From: CAIRNS01 sp049508565
GTDB lineage: Bacteria > Elusimicrobiota > Endomicrobiia > Endomicrobiales > CAIRNS01
Assembly: GCA_049508565.1 (NCBI GenBank)
Contig: JBELAT010000028.1
Coordinates: forward strand, 1 to 18,727
DNA length: 18,727 nt
Direction: 5' to 3'
The position numbers and the translations under genes are program-made. Each line of letters begins with the position of its first letter. The first letter of the stretch is position 1. Shown piece after piece: positions 1 through 6,782 of the stretch. The notes beneath the pieces are model-generated. The model saw only the letters and a program-made list of their open reading frames with translations. It searched no databases and was not told where the DNA came from.

Positions 1-20
1 CCCGGCATTATGATACCGGG
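1..20 (-). terminator. Candidate hairpin overlapping the HD-GYP stop codon
   Basis: Reading the minus strand, CCCGG at 20-16 can pair with CCGGG at 5-1 around a 10-base loop that contains the TAA stop codon (10-8). A T-tract, if present, would lie outside the window, so this may be the operon terminator or chance. Only the 5-bp GC-rich stem is seen. Confidence 0.3.
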
Positions 21-1258
21 ACCGAGTTCTCTTCTTCAAGAATATCAAGAAACGCTATAACGACTTTGGGATCAAATTGTGTGCCAGCTCCTTTTTGCAG
101 TTCTTCTATAGCTACCGATCGCGGCAGCGCCTTGCGGTACGGCCGGTCAGAAGTTATGGCATCAAACGCATCGATAGCCGCCACGATACGCGCTCCCAGG
201 GGAATTTCTTCGCCGCGCAGACCTTCAGGATAGCCCTGACCATTATACCATTCCTGATGATAGAGCACCATGGGGGCTATAGGCGACAGAAAAGCCACCG
301 GCGCAAGTATACGATTACCAATCGATGGATGCTTCATGATGATCGCACGTTCTTCCTGTGTCAGTTTCCCCGCTTTGTGAAGAATTTGTTCGTCAATACC
401 GATCTTGCCGATGTCGTGCATCAGAGCGGCATATTCGATATGCCTGATCATCGGCGCCGGGAGATTGAGTTTATGACCGATCAGCCGGGCGTACCGGCGC
501 GCACGATCGGCATGTTCGTGGGTATAGGCATCTTTTGCATCGATAGCCCGGGCCAGCGTCTGAACCATTTCAAGATAAAAATTTTGCAGATTATCGTAAA
601 GATCAATGTTTTCAAGGGTAATAGCCGCCTGGTCTGCCAGGATCGTCAACAAACGCACATCGCGTTCCTCAAAGCGTTGGTCCGCCTCGACGGAATTGAC
701 GTTGAGAACACCAATGATCCGGTTTTTAACCCGCAGCGGAACCGAGATAAATGACCGTGCCGTATAATGGTCCGGCATCGTGGAATGCAAAAACCGGACA
801 TCGGTTTTGATGTCTTCTACAAATATCCCTTTTCCCGTTTCAGCCACTCGACCGGCAACTCCCTCGCCGATCTTCAGGCGCGTTACCGCGACAACCTCCG
901 GTGAAAGGCCTCTTGAAGCCGCAACTGTCAGCTCATTAGTTTCATGGTTAAGCATCATTAGAGATCCGGCGTCCGAACGCAGAAGCCGGCAGGCGGAATC
1001 GATTACCGATTGATTCAATTCCTCTTTCGAAGCAATACCCGTTGCCGTCATACCGAACTCATGTATGCCGACCAGCATCACGAGAAGGTTGTCGAGATCA
1101 CCAATATACTGTTGAAGCTTTTCCTGGGATGTTTTTAACCGGCGCGCATGAACCATTGCCAGCTGGCGGGCTGCCGCACGCTGGCGAACAATATAAATCC
1201 AGACAACAACATAACTGGCCGCCAGGAGAAGAAGGAGGAAATTCTGTAGTGATAGCAT
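8..1258 (-). CDS. Membrane-anchored GAF / HD-GYP domain protein (putative cyclic di-GMP phosphodiesterase)
   Basis: A 416-residue signalling protein. Residues about 5-25 form one N-terminal membrane helix. A short coiled linker follows (about 35-60), then a GAF sensor domain (about 80-220) and an HD-GYP domain (about 229-408). HD-GYP landmarks are H247/H249, the metal-binding H281-D282 followed by GKIGI, H310, the GYP-type motif NGQGYP (339-344), and the conserved segment DAFDAITSDRPYR (363-375). HD-GYP enzymes of this family open cyclic di-GMP to pGpG or GMP. The usual HHE triplet before GYP reads H334-Q335-E336, so one expected metal-site histidine is missing and activity is not certain. 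It is the last gene of the minus-strand operon, 18 bases after the LysM gene, and its ATG has no clear Shine-Dalgarno sequence, which suggests translational coupling. The GAF ligand is unknown. Confidence 0.93.
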   Translation of the reverse strand: MLSLQNFLLLLLAASYVVVWIYIVRQRAAARQLAMVHARRLKTSQEKLQQYIGDLDNLLVMLVGIHEFGMTATGIASKEELNQSVIDSACRLLRSDAGSLMMLNHETNELTVAASRGLSPEVVAVTRLKIGEGVAGRVAETGKGIFVEDIKTDVRFLHSTMPDHYTARSFISVPLRVKNRIIGVLNVNSVEADQRFEERDVRLLTILADQAAITLENIDLYDNLQNFYLEMVQTLARAIDAKDAYTHEHADRARRYARLIGHKLNLPAPMIRHIEYAALMHDIGKIGIDEQILHKAGKLTQEERAIIMKHPSIGNRILAPVAFLSPIAPMVLYHQEWYNGQGYPEGLRGEEIPLGARIVAAIDAFDAITSDRPYRKALPRSVAIEELQKGAGTQFDPKVVIAFLDILEEENSVPVS

Positions 1259-1276
1259 GCTTTTAGTTATTGTATT

Positions 1277-1822
1277 CTATTTGACGGGAATGACTAATAT
1301 TTGCCGGGGATAGATCACATTCGGATTGCGAATCTTTTTCTTGTTCGCGTGCCAGATCTTAACCCACTTGTACCCGGATCTCAAAGGAGATTTTTTGGCT
1401 ATACTCCACAGCGTGTCATGTGTACGAACGTGATACAAAAGTCTTTTACGTGGCGCTGACTTCAGCTCACTTATTGCCTGCCGGGCAAGATCGAACGCTT
1501 CATCATACTTTGCAAGAGCAAACTGTTCTTTCGCCTTATGCAGCGTAGCCTCGCCCTGGCTGACGTCACGATAATTTCCAAGAGCGAGAAGACGATATTC
1601 GCCGGCAATGGCTATGGTATCATTTGTCAGGATTTTACGTTTTTCAACGATGTCGGCGAGTTTTCTTGACGTTTCAGCTTTTAATCGATCAAGTTCGTGA
1701 CGCGCGGTCTCTAACGCCTGTTCCTGCTGATATAGTTTCTGCAACTGCATCTGATACAGATATCCCGCGATGACAGACATAATCACTAATAGCAAAATTA
1801 TATGCAGTTTGGTGATCTTAAT
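1277..1822 (-). CDS. Membrane-anchored coiled-coil protein with C-terminal LysM domain; ATT start likely
   Basis: A 181-residue protein when read from an ATT codon at 1822, or 172 residues from TTG at 1795. The ATT start is chosen because AGGAG (1835-1831) lies 8 bases upstream, an ideal spacing. It also adds the residues KITKLH before the hydrophobic stretch, giving a positively charged start to one membrane anchor. Neither TTG 1795 nor CTG 1807 has a ribosome site at a usable distance. After the anchor come a Gln/Glu/Lys-rich coiled coil (about 24-70), a helical segment, and a LysM domain at about 130-180 (key stretches HDTLWSIAKK, WVKIWHANK and IYPRQILVIP). LysM domains bind peptidoglycan or related N-acetylglucosamine polymers, so the protein probably tethers the inner membrane to the wall. 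It lies 20 bases after the GH57 gene's second part. Confidence 0.85.
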   Translation of the reverse strand: MKITKLHIILLLVIMSVIAGYLYQMQLQKLYQQEQALETARHELDRLKAETSRKLADIVEKRKILTNDTIAIAGEYRLLALGNYRDVSQGEATLHKAKEQFALAKYDEAFDLARQAISELKSAPRKRLLYHVRTHDTLWSIAKKSPLRSGYKWVKIWHANKKKIRNPNVIYPRQILVIPVK

Positions 1823-1830
1823 CGCGGAAT

Positions 1831-1835
1831 CTCCT
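1831..1835 (-). promoter_or_regulatory. Shine-Dalgarno site that selects an ATT start for the LysM gene
   Basis: AGGAG on the minus strand, separated by 8 bases from an ATT codon at 1822-1820 that is in frame with the LysM protein. The nearest conventional alternative start (TTG at 1795) is about 35 bases from this site. The site lies in the 20-base gap after the preceding stop codon (1845-1843). Confidence 0.65.
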
Positions 1836-1842
1836 GGTTATA

Positions 1843-2115
1843 TTACTCCAAAGCAAACGAGTGATAATCGATATTCGGGAAAATGTTGTTACGATACTCA
1901 AGATTACCCAAATACCCCTCATCAATCGATTTACGTTTGATCTGTTCGTAAAGTGCCGTAAAGTTTGCGATGTGGTCCCGGGTCCTTTTTTCCGCGTACT
2001 CGACCATGGTGCGTGTGGTCATAATAAAGGCCCAGTCAGACGATTGGGCAAGCAGCAGTTCCCGGCCAGCCTGATTCAAAGCCCGACGCCAAATTCCTTC
2101 AGCGGAAGGATTCTC
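1843..2115 (-). CDS. C-terminal DUF1957 part of the GH57 branching enzyme, in the -1 frame
   Basis: Not a separate gene in my reading. Read in the -1 frame relative to the GH57 gene, from 2115, the sequence gives ENPSAEGIWRRALNQAGREL and runs on through LLLAQSSDWAFIM to a TAA at 1845-1843, 90 residues in all. LNQAxRELLLAQSSDWAFIM is a hallmark of the C-terminal helical domain of DUF1957-type GH57 enzymes, and the 409-residue upstream frame lacks it. Joined after K397, the full protein would be 487 residues, near the normal family size. There is no ATG and no Shine-Dalgarno at the possible TTG (2079), so independent translation is unlikely. It is either reached by -1 frameshifting at the 8-A run or stranded by a one-base deletion (A9 to A8, real or a sequencing error). 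Confidence 0.85.
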   Translation of the reverse strand, partial: ENPSAEGIWRRALNQAGRELLLAQSSDWAFIMTTRTMVEYAEKRTRDHIANFTALYEQIKRKSIDEGYLGNLEYRNNIFPNIDYHSFALE

Positions 2116-3305
2116 TTTTTTTTGGGGAACTTCTGGAGATATTCTGTTGGTGTGATCGGTTTAAAAACGTTCTGATCGTAATGAATTTTGCGAAACAGAA
2201 AATCAAGGAACTGCGGTCCTTCAAACCACCAGTGACCAAAGAGTTCCGCATCATACATGGAAACCACGAGCGGCGGACGACCTAAAACGCCGGAAAGATG
2301 TTCAACTTGTTTTTCCCGGTTGAACATAAAGTTGCCCGCATGAGATGCCGCCTTGTTGCGCGCCCACTCAGGGTTGTATGGCTGTTTCTCGCTCAAAGGA
2401 ACTTTGCCGGTGATCCGGTGATATTTTAAACCAATATTGCGGCGCAAACCATCGGAGTGAAGATACGGTCGTATATAATCATATTCGAGGTCATAACCCA
2501 GATCCCGATAAAACTCACGATAATCAGGATCGCCGGGATATCCATTTTCCGCACTCCACACTTGCTGCGCCGTTTCCACGTCACGACCGAATGCAGCAAC
2601 CCCTGACGGACAGTAGACCGGCGCAAAAACGCCGAACCGCGGCCGCGGTGTACCATACAGTATACCGTGCGCTTCGAGAAAGAAAAAACGTATGCCTTCT
2701 TTTTTTAGCTCCTCATCAATACCGGGCTGATACGCGCATTCGGAAAGCCATATCCCGTTCGGACGGCGGCCAAAATGGCGTTCATAATCGTCACACGCGA
2801 CCTTCACCTGCGCACGGACAACTGATTTATGCATCTGTATTGGCAGAAAGCCGTGCGTCGCACAGCACGTAATAATCTCAAGTTTGCCGGCATCTTGCAG
2901 ATTTTTAAATCCGGTTAAAATGTTCCCGTGATATTTTTCCCAAATGCGGCGGCAATCATACAGCATCCGCTGGTACATAAGGGCAGTCTGCTGGTACTCA
3001 GGAATACTTTTGGTCCGCCACACTTCTTTTTCGGCCAGCTCGATGAGTCCATTTAAGCGATTATAGTACCGGCTTTGCAACAGAGAATCAGCCAGCATTC
3101 CCGCCAGTGATGGCGTGATAGTCATGGTAAGACGGAAATCAATGCCTTCGACTATGAACCGTTCAAGGAATGATAACAACGGTAAATACGTTTCAGTGAT
3201 GCCTTCGTACAGCCAGTCCTCTTCCAGAAAATCAGGATATTCAGGATGGCGTACATAGGGCAGATGGGCATGAAGCTGCAGACACCAGTAGCCTTTGGGT
3301 TCCAT
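2076..3305 (-). CDS. GH57 family 1,4-alpha-glucan branching enzyme, frame-0 part (truncated at a frameshift)
   Basis: Glycoside hydrolase family 57 enzyme of the DUF1957 (AmyC-like) branching subgroup, which forms alpha-1,6 branches in glycogen-like glucan in the cytoplasm. The 409 residues in this frame cover the catalytic barrel. They include the N-terminal motif LHAHLPYVRH (11-20), the probable nucleophile E189 in WLSECAYQPG, and the probable acid/base D352 in MYDAELFGHWW. Positions are close to E184/D353 of the characterised Thermus enzyme (family knowledge). After K397 the frame runs into a non-homologous tail (RILPLKEFGVGL) and a TGA at 2078-2076, while the missing C-terminal domain continues in the -1 frame. 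The ATG lies 2 bases after the DUF4912 stop, with an AGAAGGGA-like ribosome site inside the upstream gene. Pairing of GH57 with DUF4912 is recurrent in bacteria. Catalytic residues are intact, but the 409-residue form alone would lack the helical domain that shapes the active-site cleft. Confidence 0.93.
   Translation of the reverse strand: MEPKGYWCLQLHAHLPYVRHPEYPDFLEEDWLYEGITETYLPLLSFLERFIVEGIDFRLTMTITPSLAGMLADSLLQSRYYNRLNGLIELAEKEVWRTKSIPEYQQTALMYQRMLYDCRRIWEKYHGNILTGFKNLQDAGKLEIITCCATHGFLPIQMHKSVVRAQVKVACDDYERHFGRRPNGIWLSECAYQPGIDEELKKEGIRFFFLEAHGILYGTPRPRFGVFAPVYCPSGVAAFGRDVETAQQVWSAENGYPGDPDYREFYRDLGYDLEYDYIRPYLHSDGLRRNIGLKYHRITGKVPLSEKQPYNPEWARNKAASHAGNFMFNREKQVEHLSGVLGRPPLVVSMYDAELFGHWWFEGPQFLDFLFRKIHYDQNVFKPITPTEYLQKFPKKKRILPLKEFGVGL
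2095..2123 (-). promoter_or_regulatory. Candidate -1 ribosomal frameshift site: A AAA AAG heptamer plus hairpin
   Basis: On the minus strand, codons 395-397 of the GH57 gene read AAA AAA AAG (2123-2115), so A AAA AAG sits in the correct phase for -1 slippage (X XXY YYZ). This is the heptamer used by dnaX of Escherichia coli. Four bases downstream, TCCTTC (2110-2105) and GAAGGA (2100-2095) form a perfect 6-bp stem with a CGCT loop, placed where stimulatory structures occur. Slippage opens a 90-codon extension that is clearly homologous to the rest of the enzyme. No strong upstream Shine-Dalgarno-like stimulator is seen. The same 8-A run is also a classic indel hotspot, so an error or mutation is the main rival explanation. 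Confidence 0.5.
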
Positions 3306-3307
3306 GC

Positions 3308-4183
3308 TTATTTTGTATCCCTTCTGACAACAAAGGTAATTTCTCGTTCCATGGTTCCATCAGAAGATGTTGCGTGGATCGGATATTCCTGGACGCCGTC
3401 GGGCAGGTAAAACCGCAGAGTAAATGTTCCATCAGGTCTCAAAGATACTGTTTGCCCCTGGACCGTAAGATGTGCATCAGGTTCTGTTGCTCCGTACACA
3501 ATAAGTTCTGTGTCAGCTTTGAGCCAAAATCCTTTGGGGCGAACTTCATGTTCTTTGGCACCACCACGGCTACTCCATGAACTGGCGCCGCCCAGGCCGG
3601 CAGAACTCGGCAGTGAAAGTGAAACGATCTCTTCCCAGCGTTCCCGCATGAGCTTGGCTACATCAAACGACGTATGACCGATCTGCTCTACACCGGAAAG
3701 CTTTAGCAACCGTTCAAATTCGGTCTGCAAAATAGCCCAGTGTTCGTCACTGATCGGGGAGACTCCCTGACGAGGCATCTTGACTATATTTGACCGGACT
3801 ATCGCGATAAAACTACCGTCTGCAGTAACCAACCCCAGATCGACGCACCATGAGCGGTTCATCTCCCCCGCATTAACATACCATGTTTCAGCGCGATCAA
3901 CGAATATATCAAAAAAACGATGGGCATTCTTGCCATCGAAATTAATGTCAGTGACATCATATACACGCAACACCCAGCGACTTGAATTAAATTTTTCGAC
4001 ACCGATTCTGCCCCGCGTTTCGTCAATGGTTCCCTGTGATACTTCCCAGTACGCAAAAAACCAGACTGGATCCCGAGGCATAATGACGATTTTCGTATCT
4101 CCATATGATTTTGGCAGACCGGTTGCATTAATTACTCCCGGTGACGTAGATCCTTGAACCTTTGTACTACTGCTTTCGTTCAT
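3308..4183 (-). CDS. DUF4912 domain protein with C-terminal beta-sandwich-like domain
   Basis: A 291-residue soluble protein without signal peptide or membrane helix. The DUF4912 domain spans about 22-160, with the characteristic start IVIMPRDPVWFFAYWEVS, the stretch LRVYDVT, the aromatic segment WYVNAGE, and SNIVKMPR near its end. A low-complexity Ser/Gly/Ala linker (about 190-212) leads to a second, probably beta-rich, domain (215-290: ADTELIVYGATEPDAHLTV and DGTFTLRFYLPDG), which resembles the Ig-like or glucodextranase-B-type modules often attached to sugar-active proteins. No enzymatic motif is visible. DUF4912 has no established biochemical role that I know of, but it is often next to GH57 glucan branching enzymes, so a glucan-binding or accessory role is inferred. 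The ATG is preceded by AGGAGG (4193-4188) with a 4-base gap, and this is the first gene of the minus-strand operon. Confidence 0.88.
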   Translation of the reverse strand: MNESSSTKVQGSTSPGVINATGLPKSYGDTKIVIMPRDPVWFFAYWEVSQGTIDETRGRIGVEKFNSSRWVLRVYDVTDINFDGKNAHRFFDIFVDRAETWYVNAGEMNRSWCVDLGLVTADGSFIAIVRSNIVKMPRQGVSPISDEHWAILQTEFERLLKLSGVEQIGHTSFDVAKLMRERWEEIVSLSLPSSAGLGGASSWSSRGGAKEHEVRPKGFWLKADTELIVYGATEPDAHLTVQGQTVSLRPDGTFTLRFYLPDGVQEYPIHATSSDGTMEREITFVVRRDTK

Positions 4184-4267
4184 ACCGCCTCCTAAAAGGA
4201 TGTTAAAGGGTTCATAACAATAAAATCATTGATTATCTTTGCGAATTTTAACTTATTAGGGGACTTT

Positions 4268-4280
4268 TGTCAAATTGACA
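4268..4280 (+). promoter_or_regulatory. Perfect palindrome TGTCAA-A-TTGACA, candidate operator on the -35 box
   Basis: TGTCAA (4268-4273) and TTGACA (4275-4280) are exact reverse complements separated by one base. The right half is also the -35 element of the housekeeping operon promoter. A repressor or activator dimer could bind here, but a -35 consensus with a chance mirror half is also possible. No matching regulator gene is visible in the window. Confidence 0.35.
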
Positions 4281-4303
4281 GCCCGTACTCTTTTTGCTAC
4301 ACT
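4275..4303 (+). promoter_or_regulatory. Sigma-70-type extended -10 promoter of the TPR-aroE-isp operon
   Basis: A perfect -35 TTGACA (4275-4280), a 17-base spacer, and TACACT (4298-4303) as -10 (4 of 6 matches). A TGC immediately precedes the -10, forming an extended -10. Transcription would start near 4310. This fixes the first gene's start at 4331 or 4334, because a start at 4229 would lie upstream of the promoter. Confidence 0.75.
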
Positions 4304-4330
4304 TTGCTCCAACATTATTACCGTCATATT

Positions 4331-4822
4331 ATGATGATTTTCAAGATCATTATCAGTTGTGTGCTTTTCCTTGCCGGCTGGATATTCATATATAAGCCCG
4401 CGCTTATTGTGAGCATCAACCGGTTTGCCCGCGATAATATTTTCAATGATCGGCTTGTACTCATAAAAGGCAAAAAATTAGCCGTGTTCTTTTTTTGTCT
4501 CGCAATGGTTTCTCTCTACAGCGGCTTGAATGAACTCTCCCGCTGGATTGAAAGAAACAGCACAACCGCCTGGGCGCAGCATACCACCGATTATCTGATG
4601 TATATGGCGCTCCAAGATTATTTCAGGGAAAAATACCCCGAAGCAGTGACAAAATATCTAAAAGTGTTGCAGGTTGATCCTTTAAACACCGAAGCCATGA
4701 AACGGCTTGCATACACGTATACGGCCATGAATGATAAAGTACATGCACGCGCACTCTGGAAGAAATTAATCCGTATAAATCCTCAAGATGAAGATATCCG
4801 GGAAAAACTTGAAAAACAATAA
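4331..4822 (+). CDS. Small membrane protein with TPR repeats
   Basis: A 163-residue protein from ATG 4331 (ATG 4334 is equally possible). The open frame extends back to 4229, but that part lies across the promoter and is rejected. Two membrane helices are predicted at about 3-21 and 49-66, joined by a basic segment. The C-terminal part (about 85-160) has tetratricopeptide-type helices, seen in EKYPEAVTKYLKVLQVDP, TEAMKRLAYTYTAM, and LWKKLIRINPQDEDIREKL. TPRs mediate protein-protein contacts, and the topology suggests a cytoplasmic TPR tail. No specific family is recognised. No Shine-Dalgarno is visible in the roughly 21-base leader. Its 3' end overlaps the start of aroE by 35 bases, suggesting coupled translation. 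Confidence 0.8.
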   Translation: MMIFKIIISCVLFLAGWIFIYKPALIVSINRFARDNIFNDRLVLIKGKKLAVFFFCLAMVSLYSGLNELSRWIERNSTTAWAQHTTDYLMYMALQDYFREKYPEAVTKYLKVLQVDPLNTEAMKRLAYTYTAMNDKVHARALWKKLIRINPQDEDIREKLEKQ

Positions 4823-5666
4823 CTCCGCTATCACTCAAACAACACTCATAACCGGCTTGTTTGGTTATCCCGTTTCACATTCGTTATCTCCGGCCATGCA
4901 TAACGCTGCATTTGCGCATTGCCGTTTGCCCTATGTTTACCTGCCTTTTGCGGTGCATCCGGAAAACCTCAAATCCGCAACGGAAGCCATCCGTGCATTG
5001 GGGCTGGCCGGTGTTAATGTCACTATTCCTCATAAAGAAACAATTTTACCGTTCCTGGATCGTATCGATCCCGCGGCCAGAAAGATCGGCAGCGTCAACA
5101 CAGTCGTCAACAATAAGGGGACATTAACCGGTTATAACACTGACGCACCGGGATTTCTTAAGGATATTCAAAGTCGCGGATTTGACCCCTCGGGAACTAC
5201 ATCCATGATCGTTGGCTCAGGAGGAGCAGCAAAAGCGGTCGCACGGGGCCTCGTTGATGCCGGTGTCAAAAAGCTTTTCATAACCAGTAACGATATTCGT
5301 CAAGCAACAAGCCTTGTTCGCCGGCTGAGCCGCACTGCGTTTGTTCCCTTGTCCGCGTGGAAAGAAAAGATTTCCCAGACCGATATACTAGTCAATGCTA
5401 CCCCGGTCGGAATGAAAACATCTGATGCACCGCTGGCGACTGCACGAGAACTACACAAAAATCTGTTTGTATATGATCTGATCTATTCTCACCCGACCGG
5501 ATTGATACAAGCCGCCCGGGCCGCCGGTGCTCCCCATGCTGATGGGCTGGGAATGCTTCTGTTTCAGGGTGCTCTTTCTTTTGAGCGATGGACAGGTGAA
5601 AATGCGCCCGTAGCCGTTATGCGAGCTGCGCTGCTAAAAGCCATAAAAAATAATAAGAAAAAATAA
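4788..5666 (+). CDS. aroE: Shikimate dehydrogenase (NADP+)
   Basis: Reduces 3-dehydroshikimate to shikimate with NADPH, the fourth step of the shikimate pathway to chorismate, in the cytosol. The 292 residues are close to the usual length (about 270-290). Shikimate-binding residues lie in SHSLSPAMHN (30-39). The catalytic lysine is K83 in NVTIPHKE, and its partner aspartate is D119 in YNTDAPGF. The Rossmann glycine motif is GSGGAAKA (143-150), followed by NATPVGM (203-209) and the C-terminal DGLGMLLFQG with Q260. All key residues are intact. The ATG at 4788 overlaps the TPR gene by 35 bases and has no strong ribosome site; TTG at 4809 is the next option, and the first conserved residues begin only at about 20. 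No other shikimate gene is in the window. Confidence 0.96.
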   Translation: MKISGKNLKNNNSAITQTTLITGLFGYPVSHSLSPAMHNAAFAHCRLPYVYLPFAVHPENLKSATEAIRALGLAGVNVTIPHKETILPFLDRIDPAARKIGSVNTVVNNKGTLTGYNTDAPGFLKDIQSRGFDPSGTTSMIVGSGGAAKAVARGLVDAGVKKLFITSNDIRQATSLVRRLSRTAFVPLSAWKEKISQTDILVNATPVGMKTSDAPLATARELHKNLFVYDLIYSHPTGLIQAARAAGAPHADGLGMLLFQGALSFERWTGENAPVAVMRAALLKAIKNNKKK

Positions 5667-5696
5667 ACAAACGGTTTACGAAGGAAGGTGAATCAC

Positions 5697-6782
5697 GTGA
5701 TTATTTGGATTATCCGAGCGTTAGTACTTATTGCCGGACCGCTTATCAGCTTTTTGCAGATATCTCATACATATCATGGATTGATCATCGGCTTTGCGGT
5801 CAGTGCTGTTGTCGTCACAGCAGAGGTTATTATCCAGAGTATTCCACTTGATACCATTGTCGCCGCCGTCATCGGCATCGTTTTCGGACTCATCGGGGCG
5901 CGTCTGCTGGACTATACGATATATCTGACGGATAATCAGCGGGCATATGAGTTCATGAAGAATTATTCTTTACTGCTCAAAATTGTGTTCGCCTATTTCG
6001 GGCTTATCGTAGCGGTACGAAAAAAATCCGAGCTTGATCTGCTGGATCGCGATATCCTGAAGATCGGGCGGCACAAACAACCGACGGACCTTGTCATTCT
6101 TGACACCAGCGCCATTATTGACGGACGAATTTCCGATGTGGTGGAGACGAAATTTATTTCGGGGGTACTGGTTGTTCCCCGGTTTATTCTTGTGGAACTT
6201 CAATCTCTGGCCGACTCAAGTGACACGTTCAAACGCAGCCGGGCGCGCCGGGGTCTGGACATCATTGCCAAACTGCAGAAGGATGAAAGTATTACGGTCA
6301 AGATTTTCGATAAGGATTATCCCAAGCTCAGAGAAGCTGACGCAAAGCTGGTGGAATTGGCTAAAGATCTTGACGGCAAGATCGTCACCACCGATTTTAA
6401 CCTCAACAAAGTCGCCATGCTTCAGGGAGTAACTGTCCTTAATGTCAATGACCTGTCTAATGCATTAAAAGCCGTTTATCTGCCCGGAGAAACCATGCCG
6501 ATTTACCTGGTTAAAGAAGGAAAGGAACACAACCAGGCTATCGGCTATCTCGATGATGGAACGATGGTCGTTGTCGAAGAAGGCCGGAAACACGTCGGCA
6601 AACGAATCGATGTCATCGTTACATCAATTTTACAAACATCGTCCGGCAGGATGGTTTTTACCCGCCCCTCACCTGATAACGGGAAGGGACCGGCAACATC
6701 ACCCGGACAAGGCGCGATCCCCCGGACCCAGATTGAAACTGATGCATCAACCGGACAACCGACTGCATTTTCTGTCAAATGA
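5697..6782 (+). CDS. YacL-like membrane protein with PIN and TRAM domains
   Basis: A 361-residue integral membrane PIN/TRAM protein. GTG at 5697 is preferred because the ribosome site AAGGAAGG (5681-5688) is 8 bases upstream; an in-frame GTG at 5688 overlaps that site. Four hydrophobic helices lie at about 1-20, 28-45, 53-68 and 92-108. A PIN nuclease-like domain follows (about 130-250) with the four acidic residues D136 (LDTSAIIDGRI), E167 (PRFILVELQ), D215 and D233 (TTDFNLNK). The TRAM RNA-binding domain (about 264-322) and a low-complexity tail complete it. PIN acidic clusters bind Mg or Mn and cleave RNA. The Bacillus homologue YacL is encoded next to ispD, as here. The stop overlaps the ispD start (ATGA). 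The substrate is unknown. Confidence 0.93.
   Translation: MIIWIIRALVLIAGPLISFLQISHTYHGLIIGFAVSAVVVTAEVIIQSIPLDTIVAAVIGIVFGLIGARLLDYTIYLTDNQRAYEFMKNYSLLLKIVFAYFGLIVAVRKKSELDLLDRDILKIGRHKQPTDLVILDTSAIIDGRISDVVETKFISGVLVVPRFILVELQSLADSSDTFKRSRARRGLDIIAKLQKDESITVKIFDKDYPKLREADAKLVELAKDLDGKIVTTDFNLNKVAMLQGVTVLNVNDLSNALKAVYLPGETMPIYLVKEGKEHNQAIGYLDDGTMVVVEEGRKHVGKRIDVIVTSILQTSSGRMVFTRPSPDNGKGPATSPGQGAIPRTQIETDASTGQPTAFSVK

Larger units (their letters stand above)
4184..4330. other. Divergent intergenic region
   Basis: About 147 bases between the two operons. It holds the strong plus-strand promoter described separately. For the minus strand, the only pair I can offer is TTCGCA (4245-4240) and TATTGT (4222-4217) with a 17-base spacer, 4 of 6 matches each, which is weak. 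The stretch near 4200-4260 is visibly AT-rich. No small gene is supported. Confidence 0.5.

Noticed and set aside
77..754. Long plus-strand open frame opposite the HD-GYP gene
   Set aside because: No recognisable motifs; it is the antisense shadow of a well-supported gene.
1843..2079. Independent 78-residue gene starting at TTG 2079
   Set aside because: Its first residues match the inside of the DUF1957 C-terminal domain, and homologous residues extend upstream to 2115. There is no ribosome site.
4229..4330. Upstream extension of the TPR protein (34 extra residues)
   Set aside because: It overlaps a near-consensus promoter with a predicted transcript start near 4310, and the next in-frame ATG pair precedes a natural membrane helix.
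5688..5696. GTG 5688 as start of the PIN/TRAM gene
   Set aside because: It overlaps the only ribosome site; GTG 5697 has correct spacing.
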